NCBI GenBank assembly: GCA_943369355.1
Contig: CALRMX020000004.1
Coordinates: forward strand, 317,958 to 381,957
Length of the DNA: 64,000 nucleotides
Direction: 5' to 3'
Origin: UBA7662 sp943369355
GTDB lineage: Bacteria; Bacteroidota; Bacteroidia; UBA7662
A model generated the notes under the pieces. That model worked only from the letters and a program-made list of their open reading frames with translations, had not been told where the DNA came from and ran no database searches. Shown one piece after another: positions 27,073 to 36,134 of the stretch; position 1 is the stretch's first letter; each line of letters begins with the position of its first letter. Both the position numbers and the translations under genes were made by a program.

Positions 27073-29894
27073 ACACCTGGGCGGGTGGCTGCCGGTTCGC
27101 TGGCAAACAACCCAAACTTGCGCAAATTCCACGTAAGCGTGAGCAAGAAATAACGCTGCAAAACCGTGGTGCGGGTGTCTTCAACAAATACATCACTCAC
27201 CGTGCGTCCAATAGATTGGTTTTGTCCAAGGAGATCGAAGGCCGAAATGCGTATTTCTCCATTGCCCTCAGGCCCCAAGCGATAACCGATGCCTGCATTC
27301 CACAACAAAAAGTCGGGGTCGATACCGGCATCTAATCCGCTGAAACGGGTGTAGGCCCATTCGCTGCTGATCATCCACTTGCGGGTGGGCTGCCAGTTGC
27401 CGCGTAGGCCGGCCAACTGACTGCTAAAATTGGCATTCAAAGCAGGCTCCAGGCTATTGGTCACGCGGTTGGCCGACCAGTTGTAAGTGAACGTAAAATC
27501 AATCTCGGGGCTGATGTTGCTGCCCAGTACCGCGCCCAAACTGGCAGTGGTGGTGCCCGAACGGTTGCTTTGGTTGTTCACCAAACCGGGCAGCTCGTTG
27601 TAGCTGAGTCCTGCGGTGAGATTCAAATTACTCTTGAGGGGCTTCACCAAAAAGCCGTAAGTGAGGTTGGAGCGTAAATTCCATGCACCACTCAAATTCA
27701 CCGGATTCGTCAATCTGGCACCCCTTTGCAAGGGTATTCCGTTAATCACCGTATCGTTTGCGGCGATAAACGTACTGCTTCCCAAGTAATCTTCGGTAAG
27801 CCCTCCCATCACAAATGCACTGAAGTTACTGCCCCGATTGGTAAAGGTGTAGTTGTACCTGCTCACCAAAAAGTGGCTGTATTCCTGCACCAGATTGGGG
27901 TTGCCAGCACTAATTTGTAGGGGGTTGCTGTTGTCGACTACATTTTGCAGCTGACTCAACGAAGGCAGATTGGTGCTGGTGCGGTAAAACAATCGCCAAC
28001 TCATCTTCCGATCGATGCTGTAACTGAGCATGGCATTGGGAAGAAAGTTGCGGAAGTTCCGATTTACTTCCAAACTAAGCGGGAAGAGCTGGCGGCTGCG
28101 CATATCGGTCAGCTGGTAATTAAGGCCAACTCCACCTCCCCAACGCGTGCCACGCAGGCGGTAGCTCAGGCTGAACCGCTGCGTAAGCTGGTCGTTGTCG
28201 AAGCGGTTGCTGAGCTGACTGTCGACGCGACTGTAGCCGCTACTCAAGCTATCGTAAGCTAGCGTCTGCTGGTCGCTCTGTTGGAGGTTAAGGCGGGGTT
28301 CGTAGCCGAGCTCGAGCTGTCCGCTCTTGCCTATGGGCTCGGTATATCGCAGGTTGAGGCTGTAGGTATTGCTGCGGCTGGCGGTACTGCCACGCTGGTT
28401 AAAGCCGATATTTTCGTTCAACAAACCGCGGTTGTTGATGCTCAGCAGCTCACTCTCACTTTCGCGCTCATTGCCGCTGTAGCTCAAGTTCACGCTCCAG
28501 GTGCGGCCTTCTTTGCGCAGCTTGTGGCGCCACAAGAGGTCGGCGCCGCCATTCAGAGCAGTAGCGTCGGAGCTTTGGTCGGTATAACTGCTACTCAGTA
28601 GGCTTCCAGCGGCATCGCGATTTAAGCCGTCGAGCAGCTGGTCGCGCACATTGGTCTGCAAGCTCAACCTCGGGGTAAACACAAAACTGTTGGCCGAGTC
28701 GAGCTGGTACTCGAGCCGAAGATTGAAGCGGTGGTTGTAGTTGGTAGCCACCGTGCTGTTGTTTTCTGTATACAACGGGCCGTTGCCGTCGCTTTCGAAA
28801 AACTGGCGACTCAAGTAACTGTCGGTAGTATTGCGGGTGCCGTTGAAAAAGTAGCTGCCGCTCACGCGTATTTTCTCGCCCCATTTGTCGGTATAGTTGA
28901 GGCCGATACTGTGGGTTTGATTGATACCAGCCTGCTGCCCTACTAAGAAGTTCTGGCTGCTGCTGCCTCCACCGCTCCCGCCGGGCCGGCCGCCACCCAT
29001 ACGTCCACCGCCGGAGAAACGTCCGCCGCCGCTACTCGCATTGAGGCCTAGCAGGTCCTGGCTGCTGAAATTCTGCTGATTGATGTTGTTGCTCTGCGCC
29101 AACAAGGTAATGCGGCGCTGGCCTTTGAAGATGTTTACATTGCCGCCACTTTGGTAACGTTCGTCGGTGCCGTAGCCCGCGAAAACACGACCAAAGAGGC
29201 CGTTATTTTTACCGGCCTTGGTTACAATGTTGATGGTTTTTTCGGTATTACCGTCGTTAAAGCCAGTAAAGCGGGCCTGCTCGCTCAGCTGGTCGAATAC
29301 CTGCACACGATCGACGACCTCTGCAGGTAGATTACGCAGAGCGAGGGTGGCATCTTCCCCAAAAAACTCTTGCCCATCCACAAGCACACGCCGTACGTCT
29401 TCACCCTGGGCCTTGATGGTACCATTTTCGACGGTGATGCCCGGCATCTTGGTCACCAACTGCTCAGCGCTAGCGTCGCGGTTTACCTTATAGGCATCGG
29501 CATTCATGCTCGTGGTATCGCCCTTTTGCTCTACCCGTTGCTGCACGCCTTCAATCTGCACCTCCTTGAGGTTGCGGCGACTTTCACGCAACACAATGCC
29601 TCGGATAAAAACAGGGCTTTCGCCCAAAGTGAAAGTGGTGTCGAAGGTGTCGAAACCGATGAAACGTACTTGAAAGCGGTAACGACCGGGAGCCGCCTCA
29701 AGTTGGAAGCCGCCTTGCGGTCCGGTGGTAGTGCCGTACACCTTGCTGCTGTCGGCCAAAGCACGCAAAACCACATTGGCAGCGGGGAGCGGCGTGCGGT
29801 CGGCAGCATTAAGCACCCTACCTCGTATAACCGACTGTGCCAGAACAACTTGAGCAATGAAAAGGAAAAAAATTGAGAGTAACAGTCGCAACAT
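27063..29894 (-). CDS. TonB-dependent-receptor-like outer-membrane protein (OMP_b-brl_3 type)
   Basis: A 943-residue outer-membrane barrel. Signal peptide MLRLLLSIFFLFIAQVVLA-Q, then a carboxypeptidase-regulatory-like domain (VIRGRVLNAADRTPLPAANV), a plug region (QLVTKMPGITVENGTIKAQG, VDGQEFFGEDATLALRNLPA), and a barrel of about 650 residues ending WNLRKFGLF plus a short tail. An Arg/Gly-rich low-complexity insertion (around 290-315, GGGRMGGGRPGGSGGG) marks this subgroup. No SusD partner is present, so it is probably not a glycan uptake pair. The plug may interact with TonB, but the ligand cannot be read from the sequence. Convergent with the DUF4349 gene. Confidence 0.88.
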   Translation of the reverse strand: MLRLLLSIFFLFIAQVVLAQSVIRGRVLNAADRTPLPAANVVLRALADSSKVYGTTTGPQGGFQLEAAPGRYRFQVRFIGFDTFDTTFTLGESPVFIRGIVLRESRRNLKEVQIEGVQQRVEQKGDTTSMNADAYKVNRDASAEQLVTKMPGITVENGTIKAQGEDVRRVLVDGQEFFGEDATLALRNLPAEVVDRVQVFDQLSEQARFTGFNDGNTEKTINIVTKAGKNNGLFGRVFAGYGTDERYQSGGNVNIFKGQRRITLLAQSNNINQQNFSSQDLLGLNASSGGGRFSGGGRMGGGRPGGSGGGSSSQNFLVGQQAGINQTHSIGLNYTDKWGEKIRVSGSYFFNGTRNTTDSYLSRQFFESDGNGPLYTENNSTVATNYNHRFNLRLEYQLDSANSFVFTPRLSLQTNVRDQLLDGLNRDAAGSLLSSSYTDQSSDATALNGGADLLWRHKLRKEGRTWSVNLSYSGNERESESELLSINNRGLLNENIGFNQRGSTASRSNTYSLNLRYTEPIGKSGQLELGYEPRLNLQQSDQQTLAYDSLSSGYSRVDSQLSNRFDNDQLTQRFSLSYRLRGTRWGGGVGLNYQLTDMRSRQLFPLSLEVNRNFRNFLPNAMLSYSIDRKMSWRLFYRTSTNLPSLSQLQNVVDNSNPLQISAGNPNLVQEYSHFLVSRYNYTFTNRGSNFSAFVMGGLTEDYLGSSTFIAANDTVINGIPLQRGARLTNPVNLSGAWNLRSNLTYGFLVKPLKSNLNLTAGLSYNELPGLVNNQSNRSGTTTASLGAVLGSNISPEIDFTFTYNWSANRVTNSLEPALNANFSSQLAGLRGNWQPTRKWMISSEWAYTRFSGLDAGIDPDFLLWNAGIGYRLGPEGNGEIRISAFDLLGQNQSIGRTVSDVFVEDTRTTVLQRYFLLTLTWNLRKFGLFASEPAATRPGVQP

Positions 29895-30016
29895 AGGCCT
29901 ACAAAAAACGGAATTAGACGCACAAGGCCTACAAAGGTTTAACGCTCGACCTCATTTTTTTGCTCACGCCCTGTCGCGCTAAGGCGAATAGCAGCGGTAT
30001 ATTTGAAAAAAAAGCC

Positions 30017-30367
30017 ATGTCGCAGGTCACAGAATTTAATGCCTATCGCGAGAAGATGAACGAACGTATTCTCGCTACCAAAAACAAGACGATTCAAAAA
30101 ATCTACAATGTCGACCATACCACCTACCAAGATGGTGCTCTGCCCGCCCGCACCAAAGAACTGCTGGGGCTGGTAGCCAGCATGGTGCTGCGCTGCGACG
30201 ACTGCATCCGCTACCACATCCAAGAATGTTACCGCTTGGGCGTGACGAGCGAGGAGCTGTATGAGGTTTTTGGCATCGCCAATCTCGTGGGCGGCACCAT
30301 TGTGATTCCCCACACCCGCAGGGCCATTGAATTCTGGGATGCCCTACATGCCCAAGAAAACGACTGA
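30017..30367 (+). CDS. Carboxymuconolactone decarboxylase / AhpD-like protein
   Basis: A 116-residue AhpD-fold protein starting at the ATG at 30017 (MSQVTEFNAYREKMNERIL), preceded by a purine-rich aaaaaaaaagcc. The fold signature is ALPARTKELLGLVASMVLRC-DDCIRYHIQ, with the redox pair C-D-D-C and the conserved histidine three residues later, as in AhpD-type peroxidase partners. The tail EELYEVFGIANLVGGTIVIP is typical of the family. Probably a disulfide-using reductase; substrate unknown. Confidence 0.9.
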   Translation: MSQVTEFNAYREKMNERILATKNKTIQKIYNVDHTTYQDGALPARTKELLGLVASMVLRCDDCIRYHIQECYRLGVTSEELYEVFGIANLVGGTIVIPHTRRAIEFWDALHAQEND

Positions 30368-30491
30368 GCACTGTGCGGTTCGCTACACAGCATCTACCGT
30401 TCATACCGCTAATCGTACTGTTGGTGCTCATCGAGTTGGGCAGACCGCCACACCGCGTTAACCTTGTAGCATGCATTCAACCCCACTAACC

Positions 30492-32045
30492 ATGAAGAAG
30501 TCACTGCTGCTAGGTATCGGATTGTTCCTCCACCTTACCCTTGGTGCACAGGTAAAACCAGTGCGGCCCGTAGATCCGGTAAGGCCTGTTGACCCTGTGG
30601 CGCCGGTTGCGCCTGTACGCCCGCTGGGCGAAACTTTTGAGCTGCGCGGCAGCGGCGACGACTGCGACTGCCCCATGGCGCAAGGCGGAGGCACCAACGT
30701 TACCATCAGCGGCCCGCAAGACGGTCCGCATACCACCACCATTACCCGCAACGGAACCACCCTCAAAATGACCTACGAGGGAGAGTTTGCCATTAGCGAC
30801 AACGATCAAGACGTGACCGTACTCAACGATGGCGGTTACTTCATGCTGCAAAAGACCGTTTTTGGCAGTAAGCACAAAGTAGAGATCCGCAACGAAAGCG
30901 GCCAGCAGGTGAAGCGCTACTGGGAAGGCAGCCGCGAGCAACCCTGGGAGCCCGATGGCCGCAAATGGCTCGCCGAGTTGCTGCCGGAGCTGGTCCGCAG
31001 CTCCACCATCGGCGCCGAGAGCCGCGTGAAGCGTTTTTACGCCAAGGGAGGAGCCACCGCCGTGCTCGACGAGATTAGTCAGCTCGAAAGCGACCACGTA
31101 CAAGCTCACTACGGCAAGTTGCTGCTGCGATACCCACTGAATGCTCAGCAGTTTAATGAGAGTATTCGTCGGCTCGCCAATATTGTACGCAGCGACTATT
31201 ACCTCGCTGGTCTCCTCAAAAGCAGCCTGCAAAAAGGACAATCGGCCGGCAATGTGGGCGCTGTGCTTGCTGCCACACAAAAGGTGAGCTCCGACTACTA
31301 CCGCGCCGAAGTGCTCGACGCCGTGATCAGCCGCAAGACCCTGGAAGGCGACGACCTCAAGGAGGTACTCAAGGCTGCCACCGGTATGGCTAGCGATTAC
31401 TACAAAGCCGGTGTGCTCGAGAAGTTTGCGCGTGCCGAAGGAGCCGACAAAAACCAAGTGGCCTACTTCGAAACCGCCAGCACCATTGCCAGCGACTACT
31501 ACCGCTCGGGCGTGTTGAGTAAGGGTTTCCGCAACTTCTCACTCACCACTACAGGCCTATTTGCAGGCATGCAGGCCTGGGCCACCATGGGCAGCGACTT
31601 TTACCAGCACGAGGTGTTGATGCAGCTGGTAAAAACGCATAAGCTCACCCCCGATGCACAGAAATTGGTGCTCACGCCCATCGGCAGCGGCATCAGCAGC
31701 GATATGTACAAGCAGGAAGTACTCAAAGCTTTCGCACGCGGACAAAACATGAATATGGAAAGCGTAAAGCTGTACCTGAATGCCGCCAATACCGTGGGCA
31801 GCGATATGTACAAAGCCGAAAGTTTGAAGGCCCTCCGTCAGCAGTCGCTCGACGATGCCTCGCAGGTGGTTCTTTATGGTGCCGTGAAAGACCTCAGCTC
31901 GGATATGTATAAATCGGAAGTGCTCAAGCAGTACGCCGCGCTGGCCGCCAGCTCGGGTGAGAGTGCCCGTGGAGCCTTCAAGGCCGCTGCCAAGAGCATC
32001 ACCAGCTCGCATTATTTTGGCGACTTAATGCGGAGTATCGACTAA
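30492..32045 (+). CDS. Secreted protein with tandem 'SDYYKxxVL' helical repeats
   Basis: A 517-residue exported protein from the ATG at 30492 (MKKSLLLGIGLFLHLTLGA-Q). After the signal comes a short Val-Pro repeat (VKPVRPVDPVRPVDPVAP), a beta-type domain (TITRNGTTLKMTYEGEFAIS) and then eight clear helical repeats about 35 residues apart. Each is marked by SD-[YFM]-Y-x-x-x-x-L (RSDYYLAGLL, SSDYYRAEVL, ASDYYKAGVL, GSDFYQHEVL, SSDMYKQEVL, GSDMYKAESL, SSDMYKSEVL), plus a degenerate last one (SSHYFGDLM). The pattern suggests a HEAT-like superhelix. Function unknown; it directly precedes a LytS/LytTR set. Confidence 0.78.
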   Translation: MKKSLLLGIGLFLHLTLGAQVKPVRPVDPVRPVDPVAPVAPVRPLGETFELRGSGDDCDCPMAQGGGTNVTISGPQDGPHTTTITRNGTTLKMTYEGEFAISDNDQDVTVLNDGGYFMLQKTVFGSKHKVEIRNESGQQVKRYWEGSREQPWEPDGRKWLAELLPELVRSSTIGAESRVKRFYAKGGATAVLDEISQLESDHVQAHYGKLLLRYPLNAQQFNESIRRLANIVRSDYYLAGLLKSSLQKGQSAGNVGAVLAATQKVSSDYYRAEVLDAVISRKTLEGDDLKEVLKAATGMASDYYKAGVLEKFARAEGADKNQVAYFETASTIASDYYRSGVLSKGFRNFSLTTTGLFAGMQAWATMGSDFYQHEVLMQLVKTHKLTPDAQKLVLTPIGSGISSDMYKQEVLKAFARGQNMNMESVKLYLNAANTVGSDMYKAESLKALRQQSLDDASQVVLYGAVKDLSSDMYKSEVLKQYAALAASSGESARGAFKAAAKSITSSHYFGDLMRSID

Positions 32046-32047
32046 AT

Positions 32048-32080
32048 CCATGCGGGCGATTTACTAAATTGCCCGCATGG
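32048..32080 (+). terminator. Long hairpin between the repeat protein and the kinase, covering the first ATG
   Basis: A near-perfect inverted repeat: ccatgcgggc, g, attt, loop act, aaat, t, gcccgcatgg (10 + 4 perfect pairs separated by one G-T). It begins 3 nt after the stop of the repeat protein and its second arm contains the ATG at 32077. It may be a terminator/attenuator or a structure that hides that start. No T-run follows. Confidence 0.55.
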
Positions 32081-33168
32081 TCGTCACTACCCTCTTACTT
32101 CGTATCCGTATGGCACTTGCAGAAGTTCGTGGACTCCGACTGTTGGCCGGTATACTCACCGCCACCCTCTGTTTTTTCCTGTTGCAATACAGCGAAACCG
32201 AAAGCTGGTCGATCAACATCACCCAACTTCCGGGTCTGACCCTCTCTTTGGTTTTTGGCTTGCTGGCTGCTCCCCTGTTGGAGGCCTTCAACCACCAACT
32301 CGACCAAAAAATATCGTACCGCAGCCAATTTGGCTGGCGCCTGCTGTTGGGTTGGCTCAGCAGCATTTTCCTTCTGCTCACCGCCTTCCTCGCCAGCGTA
32401 TGGCTGGTGGCCTATGCCCTGCCGGCGCTTTTCGACCCGTTGGTAGAGGCAGGTCCTAACGGTCAACAACTCCGGCAGGTGATTCTCAAAGCCTGCATCT
32501 TGCTGGCTATCGTCTTGTTCTTCGACCAGATCGCCTACACCTTGCGTTTCTCGTGGCACGATTACGCCATTGCCCGACTCACGCGCTACCGGCGCGAGAA
32601 GGCCATGACCGAATGGCGCTACCAAACGCTGAAGGCGCAACTGAGTCCGCATTACCTCTTCAACAACCTCAACACCATCAGTGCCTTGTTGCACGAAAAA
32701 CCGGTTCAAGCCGCCCTGTTTATCCGCCAGCTGGCCGCAAGCTACCGCTACATACTGGCACAGCGTAACCGACTGCTAGTGCCCATGCAGGACGAGCTGA
32801 GTTTTGTGAACAACTACCTCAGTTTGCTACAGATACGTTTTGGCGAACAAATCAGGTTGCACAACAACATTGCGCCTACCGACCGGCGACAGCTGCCGCC
32901 ATTAAGTTTGCAGTTGCTCATCGAAAATGCCGTGAAGCACAATCCTCCCTCGGCCGAACAGCCGCTACACATATGGCTCAGCATAGTGGGCGATGGGCGA
33001 TTGGAGGTGCGCAACAATCGTCTGCCCGGCACCGGTGCCGACAGCTTCAGGATAGGGCTGCAGCATTTGCGAGAACTGTACAGCCTGCACCAGCGGCGTG
33101 CGCCAGAAATTAACGACGGCAACGAGTTTAGCGTACGTCTCGACTTATTTGCGGAGGCCGAGGCATGA
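32077..33168 (+). CDS. LytS/YehU-type sensor histidine kinase
   Basis: A membrane sensor kinase of the His_kinase (LytS) family, 363 residues from 32077; the ATG at 32110 (MALAEVRGLRL) is an alternative that avoids the hairpin. Four hydrophobic segments occupy residues 20-165. The phosphoacceptor helix is KAQLSPHYLFNNLNTISALL, with the histidine near residue 190. The ATP-binding part has LSLQLLIENAVKHNPP (N box) and a recognisable G-rich section (FRIGLQHLRELYSLH). It would phosphorylate the LytTR regulator two genes downstream. The stop overlaps the next start (ATGA). Confidence 0.92.
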   Translation: MVVTTLLLRIRMALAEVRGLRLLAGILTATLCFFLLQYSETESWSINITQLPGLTLSLVFGLLAAPLLEAFNHQLDQKISYRSQFGWRLLLGWLSSIFLLLTAFLASVWLVAYALPALFDPLVEAGPNGQQLRQVILKACILLAIVLFFDQIAYTLRFSWHDYAIARLTRYRREKAMTEWRYQTLKAQLSPHYLFNNLNTISALLHEKPVQAALFIRQLAASYRYILAQRNRLLVPMQDELSFVNNYLSLLQIRFGEQIRLHNNIAPTDRRQLPPLSLQLLIENAVKHNPPSAEQPLHIWLSIVGDGRLEVRNNRLPGTGADSFRIGLQHLRELYSLHQRRAPEINDGNEFSVRLDLFAEAEA

Positions 33169-34190
33169 AGAGCCCGCTAATCCAAAACCCGCTATTTCGT
33201 TTGCTGGCGCCAGTGGTGTTCGGCTTGCTGGTGTATTTGATGCTGCTGTTGCTCAACAATCAAGTAGGGCAGCTAAGCACTCTTTTCCGATCGCAGGAGA
33301 TGTACATCTGCATACTACTGGCAGCGATGCAGTTTGAAAGTTTGCGCTTCCTGGTAGGTCGCAGTCGCCTAGGCGATGCAGGCAACGAGCGCCGCCGCTG
33401 GTGGCTGCTGGCTTTGGCCGGTAACGGCATCGCCACGACTTTGCTGCTCACCGCATTGTGGGCCTACTACGTTTACGTAATTGGCTTTGCCCCGTCGGGC
33501 AGCGAGCTGCTTCGTTTTGCAGGCCTCTACTTGCCTGGTGGGTGGTTTTACTTGGCCTTATACGGCAGCCAATTTTATTTGCAACGCCAAAATATGGCAC
33601 AGCTCGAGCAAGAAGCCGAAGAGCTGGCACGTTTAGAAGAGGAATTCAACGATTTCAGTGCCGAATTACATCCTACACTTTTGTACGATGCCCTCGAACA
33701 GCTGCTCATACGCCTGCCCCATCAGTCGGCCGAGGCCGACCGCTACCTCCAGCTGCTGGCTAGCCACTACCGCCACCGGCTCATCAACCGGCAGGAGGAG
33801 GTGATTCCACTGAAATACGAGCTCGAGGCCGCGGAGACCTTTTTGGCACTGCTGCGCCCCATACGGCGGCAGCAGCTGGTACTTGTTTGCGACCCTTTAC
33901 CCCATGATGAGCTGTTGTTGCCCCCCGGCGCAGTGTTTACCGCCATTTATTGGCTGTTGCGGCACGGCATCAGCGGCGAAAACGAGTCGCCGATACAGCT
34001 GCAGCTCGAAGGCCAGCAGCTTACCCTTCGCTGGGCGCAGCCCGGACGACTTCAGCCCGATGCCGAAAGCAGCTATGCCCTCGACCGGCTTGTACGTTCG
34101 TATCGCCGGCTGAGCAGTCAGCAGCCCGCAACCCAGCTGGGCGACAACGAAATTTGTGTTCACCTGCCACTCCTTCACCTCCACACCTGA
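33165..34190 (+). CDS. Degenerate LytS-type kinase paralogue (probable pseudokinase)
   Basis: A 341-residue membrane protein with the same layout as the preceding kinase: four hydrophobic segments in the first 140 residues, then a helix FSAELHPTLLYDALEQLLIR that aligns with the phosphoacceptor box, keeping L-x-H-P but losing F-N-x-L-N. The ATP-binding N box is replaced by VFTAIYWLLRHGIS, which lacks the essential asparagine, and no G box is visible. I infer a catalytically dead partner that may dimerise with the active kinase. It sits between the active kinase (4-nt overlap) and the regulator (1-nt gap). Confidence 0.75.
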   Translation: MKSPLIQNPLFRLLAPVVFGLLVYLMLLLLNNQVGQLSTLFRSQEMYICILLAAMQFESLRFLVGRSRLGDAGNERRRWWLLALAGNGIATTLLLTALWAYYVYVIGFAPSGSELLRFAGLYLPGGWFYLALYGSQFYLQRQNMAQLEQEAEELARLEEEFNDFSAELHPTLLYDALEQLLIRLPHQSAEADRYLQLLASHYRHRLINRQEEVIPLKYELEAAETFLALLRPIRRQQLVLVCDPLPHDELLLPPGAVFTAIYWLLRHGISGENESPIQLQLEGQQLTLRWAQPGRLQPDAESSYALDRLVRSYRRLSSQQPATQLGDNEICVHLPLLHLHT

Positions 34191-34191
34191 T

Positions 34192-34938
34192 ATGCGTATA
34201 CTCATCATCGAAGACGAACAGCCCGCCGCCGAACGGCTCGAAACTTTGCTCCGGCAGCTGGTGCCTGGTCTGCAGCTGTTGGCGGTGCTTCGCCGGGTCG
34301 ACGAGGCCATCGATTGGTTTGCCACCACCACTGCAGCCCCCGAGCTCATCTTCACCGATGTGCAACTGCCCGATGGACTCAGCTTTCAGATCTTTAACCG
34401 CTTCCCACCGCAAGTACCTGTGATTTTTGTGACTGCTTTCGACCAATATGCACTCGACGCCTTTCGCGTAAACGGTATCGATTACTTGCTCAAACCCATC
34501 AATGTTACCGAGCTCGACCGTAGCCTGCAGCGCGCACGCAGCCGACAGCCCGCAGCCGCACAGCTCAGCGAGTTGGGCAAACAATGGGGACAAAAAGCTT
34601 ACAAAAGCCGCTTCATGGTGAAACTTGGCGAACATCTGCGTGCGGTGAGCGTAGAACAAATCCTGTTGTTTTATGCCGAAGGACGAACAGTATTCTTGTA
34701 CACCACCGAAGGGCGGAGGTTTATCGTCGACTTCACGCTCGACCAATTAGAAGATGCCCTCGACCCGGCTCGTTTTTACCGCATCAACCGCAGTTTTGTG
34801 GTAGCGCTACACGCCATACAAGAGGTGGTGGTGTATAGCAGTAGCCGCTTACGGATTGTTACACAACCTTCTTTTGCCGAAGAACTTATTGTGAGCCGCG
34901 AAAAGGTAGGGCCTTTCAAGAGTTGGTACGAAGGATAG
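34192..34938 (+). CDS. LytTR-family response regulator
   Basis: A 248-residue DNA-binding regulator from the ATG at 34192 (MRILIIEDEQPAAERLETLL). The receiver domain has acidic pocket residues E7/D8/E9, the phospho-acceptor D56 in LIFTDVQLPDG, T in FVTAFDQYALDAF and K in DYLLKPI. The C-terminal LytTR domain spans about 140-245: RFMVKLGEHLRAVSVEQILL, FYAEGRTVFLYTTEGRRFIV, FYRINRSFVVALHAIQEV. It completes a kinase / pseudokinase / regulator operon. Confidence 0.94.
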   Translation: MRILIIEDEQPAAERLETLLRQLVPGLQLLAVLRRVDEAIDWFATTTAAPELIFTDVQLPDGLSFQIFNRFPPQVPVIFVTAFDQYALDAFRVNGIDYLLKPINVTELDRSLQRARSRQPAAAQLSELGKQWGQKAYKSRFMVKLGEHLRAVSVEQILLFYAEGRTVFLYTTEGRRFIVDFTLDQLEDALDPARFYRINRSFVVALHAIQEVVVYSSSRLRIVTQPSFAEELIVSREKVGPFKSWYEG

Positions 34939-35004
34939 GGAATTCAGTGCTCAAAACTGTAAATTCACGCCTGTAAAGCGTAGGCTTCAAGCCTTCCCTA
35001 ACCC

Positions 35005-35574
35005 ATGAAAGAGCATTATCAGCAGCAGTTTTCGGCCAAAGATTTCGTCAACGGGAAGTTGATCTTGGAAGGTTTATATGAAGCCTGTGCGTTTAAGGGA
35101 TTGTCGTTAGAAGGGATTCGTTTGGCTGGACTGCGTTTTGAAGACTGTAGTTTTCTCGATTGTGATTTGAGTGGTTGCGATACCCACCAAACCGCTTTCC
35201 GCAACTGCGCGTTTAACGGTTGCAAGTTGCTGGGCTTTCGGTTCGACCGATGTAATCCGCTGGGATTGAGCCTCGCTTTTGATCGCTGCATACTCGACAG
35301 GGCGGTATTTACTGGGCTCACCCTTACCGGACTCCAGCTTAACCGGTGCTCAGTGCAGGAAGTCGACTTTGTAAATGCCAAACTAAAAAATGCACAATTC
35401 ACCGCTTGCGATTTGCAAGGCAGCCTTTTTGTCCACACCTTGCTCGACGGGGCCGACTTTACCACTGCATTCAATTACCGCTTTAAGCCCGAAGAAAACA
35501 GCCTCATCAAAACGCATTTCAGCGCTGATGGACTTGCAGGTTTGCTTGTGCATCATGGATTGGTGATTAGCTAA
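35005..35574 (+). CDS. Pentapeptide-repeat protein (Qnr/McbG-like)
   Basis: A 189-residue right-handed quadrilateral beta-helix. Pentapeptide units with the A(D/N)LXX-type pattern run through nearly all of it: LRFEDCSFLDCDLSGCDTHQ, FRNCAFNGCKLLGFRF, LNRCSVQEVDFVNAKLKNAQ, FTACDLQGSLF. The size and the mid-protein break at NPLGLSLAFDRC resemble Qnr-type proteins, which protect DNA gyrase, but many pentapeptide proteins have other roles. No neighbour clarifies its job. Confidence 0.88.
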   Translation: MKEHYQQQFSAKDFVNGKLILEGLYEACAFKGLSLEGIRLAGLRFEDCSFLDCDLSGCDTHQTAFRNCAFNGCKLLGFRFDRCNPLGLSLAFDRCILDRAVFTGLTLTGLQLNRCSVQEVDFVNAKLKNAQFTACDLQGSLFVHTLLDGADFTTAFNYRFKPEENSLIKTHFSADGLAGLLVHHGLVIS

Positions 35575-35642
35575 AATGCCGATTTAATGCAAGCTTAAGG
35601 CGGCTCCTTTGGCAAAACACGCTAAAAAGGTTAGTCTTGTTG

Positions 35643-36134
35643 ATGCGCCGCCTTATCCGCACGTTATTGCTCATCCTCTTGCCTGTTGCCGCAGCTGCAC
35701 AAGTGCGGCCGTGGGTAGAAGCAATCACTTACGATGCGGCCATCGATAGCCCATTTAGCTTGGGTGGAGACGCGAACATCTACCAATACCACAACGATGG
35801 CTTGGGGGTGACCTTCCTTGGCGGTAGGCCTATGTTGCATGACGCTTTGCAAAAAGCTACGGCTCAATTAAAATTCGACCCCGCATTCGACGGCCTCGTG
35901 CGAATACGTTTTGTGGTAAACAAAGCTGGCGAGAGTGGCATGTTCCGAACCTATGTCTATACCGTTACGGGCGAGCAAGCCCACTTGCCTGCAGCCTTAC
36001 TCAACCCCCTCGCCCAAGCCGTAAAACAGTTGAATGGCTGGCAACCCAAAATCATTCGCGATCAAACTGTGCATTATTATCAATATGTGATTTTCCGTAT
36101 TCAAGGGGGTAAAGTCAGTCATATCTTGCCATGA
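35643..36134 (+). CDS. Exported hypothetical protein, TonB-C-like
   Basis: A 163-residue exported protein from the ATG at 35643 (MRRLIRTLLLILLPVAAAA-Q); two TTG codons just upstream are less likely. The middle section LVRIRFVVNKAGESGMFRTY resembles the strand pair of TonB C-terminal domains (RFxVNxxGxxGxF), but there is no membrane anchor or proline stalk, so it is not a normal TonB. Its stop overlaps the next start (ATGA), pairing it with a TPR protein. Confidence 0.65.
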   Translation: MRRLIRTLLLILLPVAAAAQVRPWVEAITYDAAIDSPFSLGGDANIYQYHNDGLGVTFLGGRPMLHDALQKATAQLKFDPAFDGLVRIRFVVNKAGESGMFRTYVYTVTGEQAHLPAALLNPLAQAVKQLNGWQPKIIRDQTVHYYQYVIFRIQGGKVSHILP

